Part shown: one piece after another, positions 44,714 through 53,905 of the stretch
Layout of the letters: each line of letters begins with the position of its first letter
Position numbering within the stretch: position 1 is the stretch's first letter
Assembly (NCBI GenBank): GCA_041200185.1
Contig: CP165730.1
Location: 558,001-622,000 of the forward strand
DNA length: 64,000 nt
From: G041200185 sp041200185
GTDB taxonomy: Bacteria > Pseudomonadota > Alphaproteobacteria > BNTO01
Direction: 5' to 3'
Position numbers and translations under genes: made by a program
Notes under the pieces: generated by a model
Seen by the model: only the letters and a program-made list of their open reading frames with translations
Told to the model about the DNA's origin: nothing
Database searches by the model: none

Positions 44714-46402
44714 ATGAGAAATAAGTTAAAAAGTTTGATATTCATGGGGGTAATACTCGTTACTTGTAGTGCGAATACAACAAGTTTTATTAATCAAAAC
44801 AAGGGAATTCAATTAGATATAGATCAAATAAAGAGACTTACTAGCCTTTTAGGTAATACCGAAGAAGGAAGAAAGTTTCTCGAAGAATTGGATGACCAGA
44901 ATAAATTTCAAGAACGAGAACAGAGAACTCGAGATGAATTGATGTCTCAAAATTACGAACGCCAGCATTGCCAAAACGAGATTGATAAACTTAAGGTGCG
45001 GTTGAATTCAATCAATGATCAAAAGCGTAAGATCGCTGAGAGCAATGAGGATATCCTCTGGGAATCCATTCGCAAACAAACAACTCTGCCTTCGCAGCAG
45101 CAAAAAACGGTCAGAAAATTGCTAAAAATCCTTAAACTTCCCTAAAATACGCCTACATACATCCTAACGGCAGAAAGTTTTCAACATGGGCTACCTGATT
45201 TCCTCCTGAGTCGATACAAGGATATCCTCGCGAAAGCGATACACTCAAGAAATGATATGTATGAACTATTGCTGGAATTCTTTAAAGCTAATCAGACACA
45301 GTTTTACGGAGGACAAACGGCAAAAGGTTTAGCCCGCGACCTCACAAAGTTGTGCAGAACCAGCGAAACGGCTCACAAGCTTGTGTGTTGCTGGATGGCT
45401 AAACTTTGTGCAGAGCCGTCGCTTTTTGATATGGCCGTGTCCGGTGAAGTACCGTATGAGATCGTTCGGCCCTTCGCATTTAGCAAATCGGAGATCCCGG
45501 AAACACTTGGTAACATGATAAAACTCCCCCTTCAAGGAGGATACCGCGTTAACAAGGTTAATCTTTGTACCGGTGAAATTACCCACAATGAAGCCGATCG
45601 TTGTTCAGTTATCGATCATGAATTTGATCATTACATAGATTTTCTTAGTGATTTCTTTGGCGGTTATCTAAAAGATCACAAAGACCTCACACTCGAGCGG
45701 ATTGTCCCCCAGATTCATGAAGTCGTTCCCGATCCTCTTGTTTTCAGCAAAAAGATGAAAGATAACCCTGTGTTCTTTAACTCTGTATGCGAATTCTTTG
45801 ATGAATATTGGCAGTTAGATGAATCGACGAATGAATTCCAAAAAAGGATTTTGCAGAAGGCTTTAGATCACTTTAATGACTGGTCATCACGCTCTCAATC
45901 GACTTGGCTAAGTGAAGATGAAGTTTGGGTCATGGTCGGTTTGAAGTTAGCTCAACGGTTGAACGAACAGCCAATGCTCTTTATCAACTCTATGAGTGAC
46001 ACAGCCCAGGCTTTCGAACTCGGCCTTGAACTCCCCTTTATTCACGAGCCATTCAATTCTGAATCCTTTGCTGATTGGGTTAAAGTCACGCCGAATAATA
46101 AGTTGTACTGGGCTCTCGCTCATTTGTTTGGGATCCACAAGCGTCAGTACCTCTACAACTTTCATCGAAACTTTGCGCAACCGTCACCGCTGTACACTTT
46201 TTCAGGTCCTCTTCAGTCCTATAGCGTCGCAGCAAGGCGCGATGTTGATGCTATCAACGCTCTCTTAAGAAAGCCGGAGACTCCATTAGGACAGAGACTT
46301 GCTCTGACGAAATCCGATCTTCCTTTAGCTGTAACGCCTTCTGAGAAAAATAGGTATACGAAGACGATAGAGTTACTGAGATTAAGGAATCTCGTTTCAT
46401 AA
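44714..46402 (+). pseudogene. secreted DHExxHY metalloprotease gene split by an in-frame TAA
   Basis: One frame runs from ATG 44714 to TAA 46400-46402, interrupted only by TAA at 45143-45145. The first part (143 codons) gives a signal peptide (MRNKLKSLIFMGVILVTCSA) and a charged coiled region ending KILKLP. After the stop the same frame continues with protein-like sequence (LPDFLLSRYKDILAKAIHS) into a 418-codon part containing the zinc-protease motif HEFDH (45617-45631) in the context VIDHEFDHYIDF. It shares DHExxHY and a signal peptide with the intact 4519-6726 protein. An ATG at 45257 could start the second half, but it has no signal peptide. A recent nonsense mutation is the simplest reading; readthrough or a sequencing error are alternatives. 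Confidence 0.72.
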
Positions 46403-46422
46403 AACTTTGTGAGCTCGCGATG

Positions 46423-46453
46423 ACAACCCTACTCCTTGTTAGAGTGGGGTTGT
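46423..46453 (+). terminator. hairpin after the split metalloprotease gene
   Basis: ACAACCCTACT (46423-46433), nine-base loop, AGTGGGGTTGT (46443-46453), an 11-bp stem with one G-T pair. It is 20 bases after the stop. No T-run, but the stem is strong. Confidence 0.55.
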
Positions 46454-46994
46454 ACTGCGCGTTGAAAATACAGTGTAACGCTCAAAACTGAAAACACGGA
46501 ATTACTGTGTTAACCCCATTTCGAAACGAAACCATGTAAATACAGTCACAATTGTGGCACAGGGTAGCCAACAAGATGCAAGCAAAAGTTGACGTCTGCA
46601 CTTTAGTTGCCGCTTATTACTATTAAAATTCATGAAAGACGTTGCAACTACTTCATGTAGATTCGAAGTTTATTTGTGTCATAATTGAAATTACATTAGA
46701 ATTAGAGTTCAAGGAAAACTCAAGTAAAAATTTGCGCAGTTTTGAAGGATCTATTCATTGATTGGATCTGTCAAAAGTAGTAAGAAAACAATTAATCATC
46801 TTAAAACCTACTAACAAAACAAGTAGAGTTCTATCTCCAAAATTTGGTCTTTAGAAACATCTCGGATGAGGCAAATCGACAAAGATTTCAAGCTCGGATG
46901 GGAATGGACTTTGTTGAGCCAAACTTGTCTTGCCAATGATAAAAAGCCTTTGTACATTGACACCGGAAGGTGATGATAGAAGTAGGGTGACAGG
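46454..46994. other. 540-bp A+T-rich spacer
   Basis: No supported gene on either strand. It probably carries the promoter for the lipoprotein gene at 46995. I recognise no RNA gene. Confidence 0.4.
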
Positions 46995-48149
46995 ATGAAT
47001 TTTGAGAAGAAGTTGCAGCAACTCGTAGGCGCGGGATTGTTGTGTGCTCTAACGTTGCTTTGCGCGTGCCAGAAAAAAACTGTTCAGCCTCAGGCAACGC
47101 TCGTCCCTGTAGTTGCCAAAAATACTCCATCGCATACAACGTTAAAATCAAGAGCTGATCTCCTTGCCGCCTATGGATGGACGATGGAGGCACAACAACA
47201 AGCATTTTGCCAGCTCCTGAAAAGTGCGACTGTTGAACTTGATGTCACCGATCTCAACAAGCCACAAACTACGGAGGAGATTTTATCCTGGCTGTTGACG
47301 TTAATTCGCGAAACGCAGGCCAAATTTTGGAACCGACAGGGTGGAAAGGAACGTTGGCAAGTGGGCCCCCTTCCTTGGATGCAACAGAACAAGGATAAAA
47401 CGTGGACTTGTCTTACCCAGTTAGGGTTTGTTGAGGCCGTGACTCCTGCTTCAGGTTCAACGGGGACGGTGTGTATATTAGGGGCATCCAAAGGACGCAT
47501 GCTCGCCCGTCTTCAATTCTTAAAGACTCTTATTCAGGATCATAAGATCCAACCCAAGTGCATTGTTCTGTTGTCAGGCGAGCGGTTGGTTTCAGAAAAG
47601 ATCGACGGATCTCCGGAGGAACTTCAGAAAATAGCTGTCGCTTTTGGTCACAAATCTTGGCATGAAGTCACGGAAATGGATATCCTGCGATACTTAGTCA
47701 GTCAGGATCCATTTTTTAAGGCTTTTGAGGTCATCCCTGTCGATACAAAAGCAACTCTTAATGCTGAGGGAGCGCCGTGCCGCCCAACCACTCAGTCGAC
47801 TGTGGCTAATTGGCTTGCTCAAAATCCTCAACCTGGCTCTGTGTTTTTCATTTCGAATCAACCTCACGTTAACCCCCAAGAGGCGGGTATCCTTTCGGTG
47901 TTCATGGCAAATCATACGAAAGGTTTTGAAATCAAAACTGTGGGAGCTGCCTTTCAACACGAAGGTTTCCCATCAGCTGAAGCTATAAAGCAGGGTGTAG
48001 AGGCTATTGGAGGGACCTTGCGTGCCCTAGCTCCCCTGATTCTAAGGAAACACGAAGTATCCATCCCTCCATCGCTAAGAGGAGAATTTCAAAAGATGTA
48101 CCAAAATGATCCATATCTAACAGCCTTACTTCAAGAGCTTGAGAGATAG
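46995..48149 (+). CDS. lipoprotein of unknown function, DUF218-like features
   Basis: 384-residue protein with a clear lipobox LCAC (Cys25, MNFEKKLQQLVGAGLLCALTLLCAC), so it is probably lipidated and anchored in the envelope. The mature domain has an alternating helix/strand pattern: VCILGASKGRMLARLQFL, then KCIVLLSGERLVSEK, then STVANWLAQ and SVFFISNQPHV. The order (LGAS, LLSGE, T.aNw) vaguely resembles DUF218/YdcF proteins, but key residues differ, so this is a guess. The composition is like the housekeeping genes, unlike most exported orphans here. Confidence 0.72.
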   Translation: MNFEKKLQQLVGAGLLCALTLLCACQKKTVQPQATLVPVVAKNTPSHTTLKSRADLLAAYGWTMEAQQQAFCQLLKSATVELDVTDLNKPQTTEEILSWLLTLIRETQAKFWNRQGGKERWQVGPLPWMQQNKDKTWTCLTQLGFVEAVTPASGSTGTVCILGASKGRMLARLQFLKTLIQDHKIQPKCIVLLSGERLVSEKIDGSPEELQKIAVAFGHKSWHEVTEMDILRYLVSQDPFFKAFEVIPVDTKATLNAEGAPCRPTTQSTVANWLAQNPQPGSVFFISNQPHVNPQEAGILSVFMANHTKGFEIKTVGAAFQHEGFPSAEAIKQGVEAIGGTLRALAPLILRKHEVSIPPSLRGEFQKMYQNDPYLTALLQELER

Positions 48150-48489
48150 AGTTCGCCTTTCCATATGACTTTGGTCGAAAGGGATTCTCAGGACGAGGTG
48201 CTGTTCCATTTTTTGGGTAATTAAAATGATAAAGCGACCCTATGCTTCGATGTTTATCTGCACAAGAAAGGTGCATACTAAAGTATTTGTTGTTAATTTT
48301 TTCTCATCACCAACTATTTTTTAAATATTTATCTAGCTACTTAAGGAACTTAAAAAAACAATTTCAAGATCAAGTGATAGATCTTTTGAGAAATCTCGAC
48401 TTTATCGACAAATCTCTAATTGTAAGTCAGTGTTCGTAATAATTCATCCTTCTCAATCCTGGCTAAATTTAGCTTGTTATGAGCAATGT
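48150..48489. other. 340-bp spacer between convergent genes
   Basis: No gene seen. CCTTTC and GAAAGG near 48157-48182 allow a weak hairpin after the lipoprotein gene. Confidence 0.4.
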
Positions 48490-49038
48490 CTAAATATTGA
48501 CGTGACGATTCCAGGTCCTTTCATAGTTGTTATCTACGCTGGTCAGTTGTGCGACACGCAAATCCAGTTTTTGCACTTTTTTTTCAAGCTCTGCCGACCG
48601 CTCTTCGGCGGCTTTGCGGGCTTGAGTTTGTTGTTGAAGTTGGATCTTAAGTGATTGTTTTTCTTGTTCAGTCTTTATAGCAGCTATTTTTAGTTTCTTA
48701 TTTTGTTGTTTTATAAAGCTCAATTGTTGTTGAGTCTTTTTGAGGGTAGTTGAAAGCAGAGTCGCTATCTCCATCAGATCGTGATTCTGCCTTTCCAAGG
48801 CCTTAAAGTGTTGCAGATAAAACGGTTCTAAGGATTCTTGTAGTCCGTTTGCATTTTCGTTGGGTTGGATTATACTGGGCCTCAGATCCTCTCTATCCCC
48901 CACATGCTGGGTGGCAGGGAGGTGTTGGCGAGCAGGGCAGTTTTGATCGGCGGCCTCGCTCGCGCTGACAAAGGAAAGAGCCGGTCCTAAAATCCGAATC
49001 AGGCTTCCTACTCCAAGTGTTAATGTTTTTGTTTCCAT
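48490..49038 (-). CDS. secreted coiled-coil protein
   Basis: 182-residue protein with a signal peptide (about 1-29, ending FVSASEA) and a good ribosome site (AAGGAG, spacing seven). Residues about 80-170 are a continuous Gln/Lys/Glu-rich coiled coil (KKTQQQLSFIKQQNKKL, AAEERSAELEKKVQKL). A short hairpin lies in its leader. The architecture (export signal plus trimeric or dimeric coil) suits a periplasmic tether, but no family is recognised. Confidence 0.72.
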   Translation of the reverse strand: METKTLTLGVGSLIRILGPALSFVSASEAADQNCPARQHLPATQHVGDREDLRPSIIQPNENANGLQESLEPFYLQHFKALERQNHDLMEIATLLSTTLKKTQQQLSFIKQQNKKLKIAAIKTEQEKQSLKIQLQQQTQARKAAEERSAELEKKVQKLDLRVAQLTSVDNNYERTWNRHVNI

Positions 49039-49065
49039 TTTTATACTCCTTTCGTTGAGGGGTTA

Positions 49066-49082
49066 ACCGTCTTCCGGACGGT
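49066..49082 (-). promoter_or_regulatory. leader hairpin of the coiled-coil gene
   Basis: ACCGTC (49066-49071), five bases, GACGGT (49077-49082), in the 5' leader about 28 bases before the ATG of the leftward gene at 49038. It may affect translation or mRNA stability. Confidence 0.35.
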
Positions 49083-49528
49083 CACGGAAGGAGGAACGTT
49101 TCCCCCTTATGTCAAGCGTAGAATAAAATTTTTTATCATGTCAACCCCGCGCTCTTGATATATTCCTAAACTTACTTCAAACTAAATCTCTTTATAGCTG
49201 CTTACTAAAAAGAAAAGAATTCTGCCTTAAAAAAACATAAAATAATGCCCTTAGCATAAAACTACAGCTCTGTCGAGACCTGTGAGAGCTATTAATTTCA
49301 TTGCAAAATGTCAATATTTTCTGGTATAAGGGTGCCTAACAATTTATTAACGAATTTGTAACTGTTACCAAAGTTAATAACTGAAAAAATCATAAATTCA
49401 GTACAAGTATTACTTCTTTTTATGGATTTTGTTGTAAGAATTATCTAAAATTCCCCTCTTTCTCACAAGAACGGAAACTTTCTTATTGGAGCGCCTTAAA
49501 CTCTTTAATCTCTTACGGATTACGGAAT
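49083..49528. other. A+T-rich spacer
   Basis: No gene recognised in these 446 bases. It probably holds the promoter of the leftward coiled-coil gene and the 3' end of the unknown gene at 49529. Confidence 0.4.
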
Positions 49529-50200
49529 CTAAACCCCAAATGAGGCTTTGACGTGCTGGTGGTCCGTAGTGTTGAGCTCAAAGTTACTGACGCCGACGCC
49601 CGTCATGTTTCCCTTCTGATTATAAACACAAATAAGGTTGGTCTTGCTGAGAATCGTACAGTGAATAATCAACCGGTCTAGCTGTTGTTGAAACCGCGTG
49701 ATACGACAGTGTTGAAACAAAATAGCCTGCATGAGCTGTAGTTGTCCGCTTATGAACCCCACTCGAATCACCATAATGCACCGGATAACCGTACCTTTAT
49801 ACATAGCATTCTCCAATGTCGCCGCTGCTGTTCCCGAGGGAATCATCAACACGAGGGGCGAGTTATGCACACCGCTCATATCCAGCAGGCACCCGGACAT
49901 ATCCCCTTCGACGTACCGCGACATTTCTGAAAACCAGCCGAATAACTCCGTAAATCCACTGAGCTTCTCCACTGATGACGTCGCCTTAATTTTATCCATC
50001 AAACCTGTGATGATTTTTTTACCTAACCCAAGTTGGAGGGCTGGCGTTCCCCCCAGAAGGGCAGCACTCAATGTGCTAAAACTGACCATCCACTCTGGCG
50101 TCCTTTTGTGCATACCTGGCTCTGTTGGGCCATGAACGACCGTCGCTAACCTTTCCTGACGAAATCCAGGCAACCGAACGATAAGGGGGCGATCCGCCAT
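49529..50200 (-). CDS. cytoplasmic protein of unknown function, beta-rich C-terminus
   Basis: Unrecognised 223-residue protein and the one orphan in this region without a signal peptide. GGGAG lies nine bases before the ATG. The N-terminal half is mixed; residues about 115-215 alternate strands (TVIRCIMVIRVGFISGQLQLM, RLIIHCTILSKTNLICVYNQKGN, TGVGVSNFEL) in a way that recalls small beta-barrel proteins such as phage tail-tube or Hcp-type subunits. No sequence motif proves this. No other phage or type VI secretion genes are nearby, so the analogy is weak. Composition is close to that of housekeeping genes. Confidence 0.65.
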   Translation of the reverse strand: MADRPLIVRLPGFRQERLATVVHGPTEPGMHKRTPEWMVSFSTLSAALLGGTPALQLGLGKKIITGLMDKIKATSSVEKLSGFTELFGWFSEMSRYVEGDMSGCLLDMSGVHNSPLVLMIPSGTAAATLENAMYKGTVIRCIMVIRVGFISGQLQLMQAILFQHCRITRFQQQLDRLIIHCTILSKTNLICVYNQKGNMTGVGVSNFELNTTDHQHVKASFGV

Positions 50201-50514
50201 GAAGTCACTCTCCCAACCCGTTCCATTCCTCGCACGATTTTAGCTAAATATATATTAAATAAAGGTGAATTTTAATGAACAACTAGCTTTATAACCACTT
50301 TCTCTGACGAATTTAATTTTATGAATAACGCACAACCTCTCCCGTGACCACCTAAGGATGGCAAAAGACTCGTCAGCAGGTAGGGTTACGCTGGCAGCCC
50401 CCCCCATGCGAAGTGGGTTTATCGCTTTTTCAGGGTTCAGATAATTCGCAAATGCCTTGCTAAGACCGGGAGGTCTTTGTAAGTACACAACACCACGCAG
50501 GAGAGAGTTTACAA
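50201..50514. other. 314-bp region with a weak minus-strand open frame
   Basis: A minus-strand frame ending at 50255 reads protein-like segments (LSKAFANYLNPEKAINPL, LPADESFAILRWSRERL) but starts inside the next gene and has no ribosome site. It may be a remnant of a decayed gene. The right end carries AGGAGAG for the 50515 gene. Confidence 0.35.
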
Positions 50515-51051
50515 GTGAGGACAGTGGGGATCGTTCTGGTAATGAGCGCAGGAATTGGATGTACCAAAGTTTTTGCACAGGGCTCTGCCGTTGCTGTCCT
50601 AGCGAGTACTCTTGGTGTGTCAAAAGAGAGGCTCTTGATCTTGAGGAGAACTTCCTCGTTGCATCCTGAATATGCCAACTTACTCATTAGCAGAGGCCTG
50701 GAGCCGATGTTCGATTCCTCCACTATGAGTAACTCATACCTACAGTTAGTTGGATGGAATGGAATCAGTGAAGATGTTGCCAAGGCTTTGGCTATCATCG
50801 AAAGCAAATTTCCCGTACTGGGTAAATATGTTTGGTCGGATGTTCTGATAGGTAATTTTGTTGATTTGATCAATTTTGCGGAGTCGAGCCTTCTTCAAGG
50901 GAAAGAAACGACTTCCTACGCAACACAGATGGCTGAGGGGGATACCTTACATGAGGAGGACGAGCTTGACGATGTAAGAAAAAAGGCCAAAAACTTGTTC
51001 CAACAAATGGAACTCCTTCGGAAAGATCCTTTGCACGCCCCCTATCGTTGA
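50515..51051 (+). CDS. secreted protein of unknown function
   Basis: Unrecognised 178-residue protein. The GTG start at 50515 has AGGAGAG about ten bases upstream and gives a signal peptide (MRTVGIVLVMSAGIGCTKVFA before QGS). The mature domain is helical, ending in an acidic/basic coil (EEDELDDVRKKAKNLFQQMELL). The stop is seven bases before the next small gene, suggesting a two-gene unit. Confidence 0.68.
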   Translation: MRTVGIVLVMSAGIGCTKVFAQGSAVAVLASTLGVSKERLLILRRTSSLHPEYANLLISRGLEPMFDSSTMSNSYLQLVGWNGISEDVAKALAIIESKFPVLGKYVWSDVLIGNFVDLINFAESSLLQGKETTSYATQMAEGDTLHEEDELDDVRKKAKNLFQQMELLRKDPLHAPYR

Positions 51052-51058
51052 TCTTATC

Positions 51059-51292
51059 ATGAAAGGGATGGTAAGGGAGACAGAGGAGCATGACAAGCGA
51101 ATACGCCAATACATGAAGCAGAGACAGGATCTTGAACGGCAACATCATGAACTCGTCAGGCTTATTAATGAAAAAAATCGTATTGCTCGAAAGCGTCGTC
51201 ACGAATTGATAGGATCAGATCCTAAAAACCAATCACCCGGCGTCAGGAGTCCGCTGAGAGATAGTTTTGAGGAGTACGCATGTGACAATTGA
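51059..51292 (+). CDS. small charged coiled-coil protein candidate
   Basis: 77-residue frame starting seven bases after the previous stop. The product is an Arg/Glu/His-rich helix (RIRQYMKQRQDLERQHHEL, LINEKNRIARKRRHEL) with no signal peptide. It could be a coupled partner of the secreted protein before it, or the displaced C-terminus of that protein after a frameshift, since the coil of the first gene runs up to the junction. There is no clear ribosome site. Confidence 0.5.
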   Translation: MKGMVRETEEHDKRIRQYMKQRQDLERQHHELVRLINEKNRIARKRRHELIGSDPKNQSPGVRSPLRDSFEEYACDN

Positions 51293-51511
51293 AAAAAGTG
51301 AGAAGATTTATTAGAATTAGCCATTGCGTTGAGGAAGGAGAATAGAGAACCGCAAAGATGGAAGATCATTCTACAAAGGAATACATAAATTTCAGCAACA
51401 GCATGTGTGAGAGGCCATCCGCCAAAATTGATAACAAAGTTCGTAGTAAATGGAGTGCTACGATGCGAGGGGCCTTATAGTGTGGAACTTTCGATAAATA
51501 GGAGGAAAAAG

Positions 51512-52138
51512 ATGTCTTTAAAGTTATTACTCACGATACCGTTTGTTATGTCTACAACCGACAACGGCGAAGCGACTCAAAAATTTAGTAATAATTACCA
51601 ACAACTTCTAAATACTACGAATCAAGCCAACGATACACTGTCAATCATTTCAAGCAACTCGTCTTTTGGTTCGGCTGAGTGGTACCAAAGAGCTAACCAA
51701 AAAAGGGATACCCTTGAAAGGGAGCTTGGACTTCTCGTGAACTCGAGCTGGGTGAAGGAGAATATTAGTCAAATCGAAAGTTTGTCGTCTGTAGCTGACA
51801 ACACTACGATTACAATAGATGACATTAATGGATTGGCGCAGTTATTTAGAAGTGTTGATGCAGATGAGCTTGATGCGCTTCTGAAGAACGAGTCCACTGT
51901 GGATGGGGTTATGCCAAGCGTTATCAACTCATTCCAGAAAGTGAAAGAATGCTGGAATAATTATTCTCAGACAACAACAACGCGGGAAGGGGAGACACAT
52001 ATCCCTGTAGCGGAAGTGCGGACTGCCGACCAGGATCAATTGCCTACAACTGCTGAAGCAACTGTTCAAACAGAGCTAGGAGGAGAACAAATCCAAGAGA
52101 TCCTAAACAGACTCAAAGAGAACAGCAACCAGAAATAA
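51512..52138 (+). CDS. secreted Asn/Thr/Ser-rich protein, unknown
   Basis: 208-residue protein. I start at 51512, six bases after GGAGG (51501-51505), which gives a short signal-like N-terminus (MSLKLLLTIPFVMSTTDNGEA); the frame is open 105 bases further upstream without support. The mature chain is helical and rich in Asn, Ser and Thr, with a Thr/Glu-rich segment near the end (TTTTREGETHIP). No motif is recognised. A good terminator follows. Confidence 0.65.
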   Translation: MSLKLLLTIPFVMSTTDNGEATQKFSNNYQQLLNTTNQANDTLSIISSNSSFGSAEWYQRANQKRDTLERELGLLVNSSWVKENISQIESLSSVADNTTITIDDINGLAQLFRSVDADELDALLKNESTVDGVMPSVINSFQKVKECWNNYSQTTTTREGETHIPVAEVRTADQDQLPTTAEATVQTELGGEQIQEILNRLKENSNQK

Positions 52139-52150
52139 AACTGATGAACG

Positions 52151-52171
52151 GAGGGCGGGAAGACCGCCCTC
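52151..52171 (+). terminator. Rho-independent terminator-like hairpin
   Basis: GAGGGCGG (52151-52158), loop GAAGA, CCGCCCTC (52164-52171), then ATCGCATTTTG. It is 12 bases after the stop of the 51512 gene; strong G+C stem, weak T-run. Confidence 0.7.
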
Positions 52172-52257
52172 ATCGCATTTTGAGGTATCGACGTAGATTC
52201 AAAAAGAAGGCCTAAGGGGGTTCAGCGGGTAAAGTTAGATGATTTGCAATGTTCCCT

Positions 52258-52285
52258 TTGCGAATTTCTTAGAATTTGATATCCT
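52258..52285 (+). promoter_or_regulatory. probable promoter of tRNA-Gln
   Basis: TTGCGA (52258-52263), 16 bases, TATCCT (52280-52285), ending 14 bases before the tRNA 5' end. Confidence 0.45.
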
Positions 52286-52299
52286 GACGGTAGGTGAGT

Positions 52300-52374
52300 T
52301 GGGACATCGCCAAGTGGTAAGGCAACGGTTTTTGGTACCGTCATTCCTAGGTTCGAATCCTAGTGTCCCAGCCA
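52300..52374 (+). tRNA. tRNA-Gln (UUG anticodon)
   Basis: Cloverleaf with acceptor TGGGACA paired to TGTCCCA, D arm GCCAAGTGGTAAGGC, anticodon stem ACGGT/ACCGT with loop TTTTGGT (anticodon TTG), T arm CTAGGTTCGAATCCTAG, and discriminator G followed by an encoded CCA (52372-52374). It reads CAA, and CAG by wobble. Confidence 0.97.
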
Positions 52375-52771
52375 TTCATTTTCCTGGTTCAGGTAGTGCT
52401 TTATCCCTAGGGTTGGGGTGTGGTGCTTTGGGGTTGCTGCAGCGGAACGCGGGCTTGTTCTAAATTCAGGTCTCAGGCTAATAGAGATCTGAGCTACCGG
52501 TAGTACCGTCCGTGTGCTCTGCTCGCTTCTCTAGCAAGTACGGCTTTCCACTATATTTCCGAACTTCTCCTGTATTGTTTATGACCCCACCCACAGACTT
52601 GGAGTACCTAAGGCATAGCTAATGAATAGATTCTACATCCATAGTACTCCCAGCCAGCCTTCGGGTCGCCATGTAAAAGGCGACTCGAATACAAAGGCAA
52701 CATCGTAATTGTACAAACACAATCAAGGCTGTTTATTCGTTCATCCAGAGGGATGTTACTGAAGTCTTCAA
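52375..52771. other. spacer after tRNA-Gln
   Basis: No gene, integrase or repeat of the tRNA 3' end is seen in these 397 bases, so there is no sign that the tRNA is an attachment site here. Confidence 0.45.
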
Positions 52772-53905
52772 TTAATCCTGAAGCCAAGCTAAATCAGTAG
52801 CGAACACAGCTGGTGTTTTAGGATGCGGGGGGAGCCTACCGTCCATTATGTAAGGAAGAGTATTTTTATTGGACTCAGGCCTCAATAGTAATAACCAAAT
52901 TTTATCCTTCCCAAAAACTTCGTTGAGAGGCAACGGAACTCCTGAGAGAAGTAACTCTTCATGATGAACTTCGACTTTTTTGGTAAGATCCGTAAAATCT
53001 ACCAATTGAGGGGCTTGCCCTGTAACAATAACCGTCTTTGGACTCCCGTATGCGTGGTTCAAACAATCACGTAATAAGTTCAGAGTAGTAACTTCCTGTG
53101 GAGTTGTCGGCTGGGAGAGGTGCTGAATACCATCCCGAATAACGTACTCATCATTGATGCACCTGACGAAGTAAGGCGTTATCGCGAATGGCTGACCTCG
53201 CTGCGTAAAAGTGTCGTAACGGCGGGCACATTTGTCAGCAAGAAAACGCCAGGCATCAGGATTTCTTTTGTAGAAGTCAGGGCTTGTACAATCATCGGGA
53301 AACAGCCCTGCGCAACTACTGGAAAAATTCACAGGAAATTCATAACGAGGACAGCCTTCTACATGAAGGCGTCCGTTATCGTTACCCTTGATTTCATCTA
53401 ACTGGATTAAATGATACTTCGAATTTGTTGGGCACACCGCACGCCCGCGCCCACGATATCGGTTATGCTGTAGGCTAGATGTGATCCACAAACCAAGACT
53501 GCAAATCTGTTGAATCTGATCATGAGACATATCCTCGAACAATTCTTGCAAAGCATCAGGATAATCAATGAGCTGTGCAAGCTGATGAAGAGAGTAATCA
53601 ACCGTCGAGCCATCCTTTAGCCTGAACTGAAAAGGACGAAGAGTTGTAATATAGCATGTCGGTCTGTCGAAGTCAGCAATCATCAACTCTTCACTGGTTA
53701 CCCAATCTTGTGTTTTGACAAGAACTTCAACGGGGATCTTGTGTCCCTTCGGCACTAGAACAGGCTCGAGAGAATGCGTGTGAAACATGTTGAAGAGTGC
53801 ACCTCGAGGGCGTTGCACAGCACCATGTTCTGCGGTGAAGGCGGTACCCGTAAGGGATGATAAAATTGCGCAGCCTAAAAAGAATATTTTTTTCATCAAA
53901 TTCAT
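52772..53905 (-). CDS. secreted protein of unknown function
   Basis: Unrecognised 377-residue protein. The start at 53905 is seven bases after AAGGAG and gives a signal peptide (MNLMKKIFFLGCAILSSLTGTAFTA); an earlier ATG at 53974 lacks a ribosome site. The mature part is mixed alpha/beta with many cysteines (AVCPTNSK, EGCPRYEF, SSCAGLFPDDC, DKCARRY), suited to disulfides outside the cytoplasm. No active-site motif is seen. It is upstream of and divergent from the groESL operon, separated by about 1 kb. Confidence 0.75.
   Translation of the reverse strand: MNLMKKIFFLGCAILSSLTGTAFTAEHGAVQRPRGALFNMFHTHSLEPVLVPKGHKIPVEVLVKTQDWVTSEELMIADFDRPTCYITTLRPFQFRLKDGSTVDYSLHQLAQLIDYPDALQELFEDMSHDQIQQICSLGLWITSSLQHNRYRGRGRAVCPTNSKYHLIQLDEIKGNDNGRLHVEGCPRYEFPVNFSSSCAGLFPDDCTSPDFYKRNPDAWRFLADKCARRYDTFTQRGQPFAITPYFVRCINDEYVIRDGIQHLSQPTTPQEVTTLNLLRDCLNHAYGSPKTVIVTGQAPQLVDFTDLTKKVEVHHEELLLSGVPLPLNEVFGKDKIWLLLLRPESNKNTLPYIMDGRLPPHPKTPAVFATDLAWLQD

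Noticed and set aside
44669..45145. First part of the split gene as a complete small secreted protein
   Set aside because: The same frame continues with protein-like sequence after the stop and lacks a ribosome site for a second gene, so one interrupted gene is more likely, though two genes are not excluded.
50255..50623. Minus-strand frame as a gene
   Set aside because: It overlaps the well-supported GTG-started secreted gene at 50515 and has no ribosome site; perhaps a remnant.
52300..52771. Genomic island inserted at tRNA-Gln
   Set aside because: No repeat of the tRNA 3' end, no integrase and no sharp change downstream.
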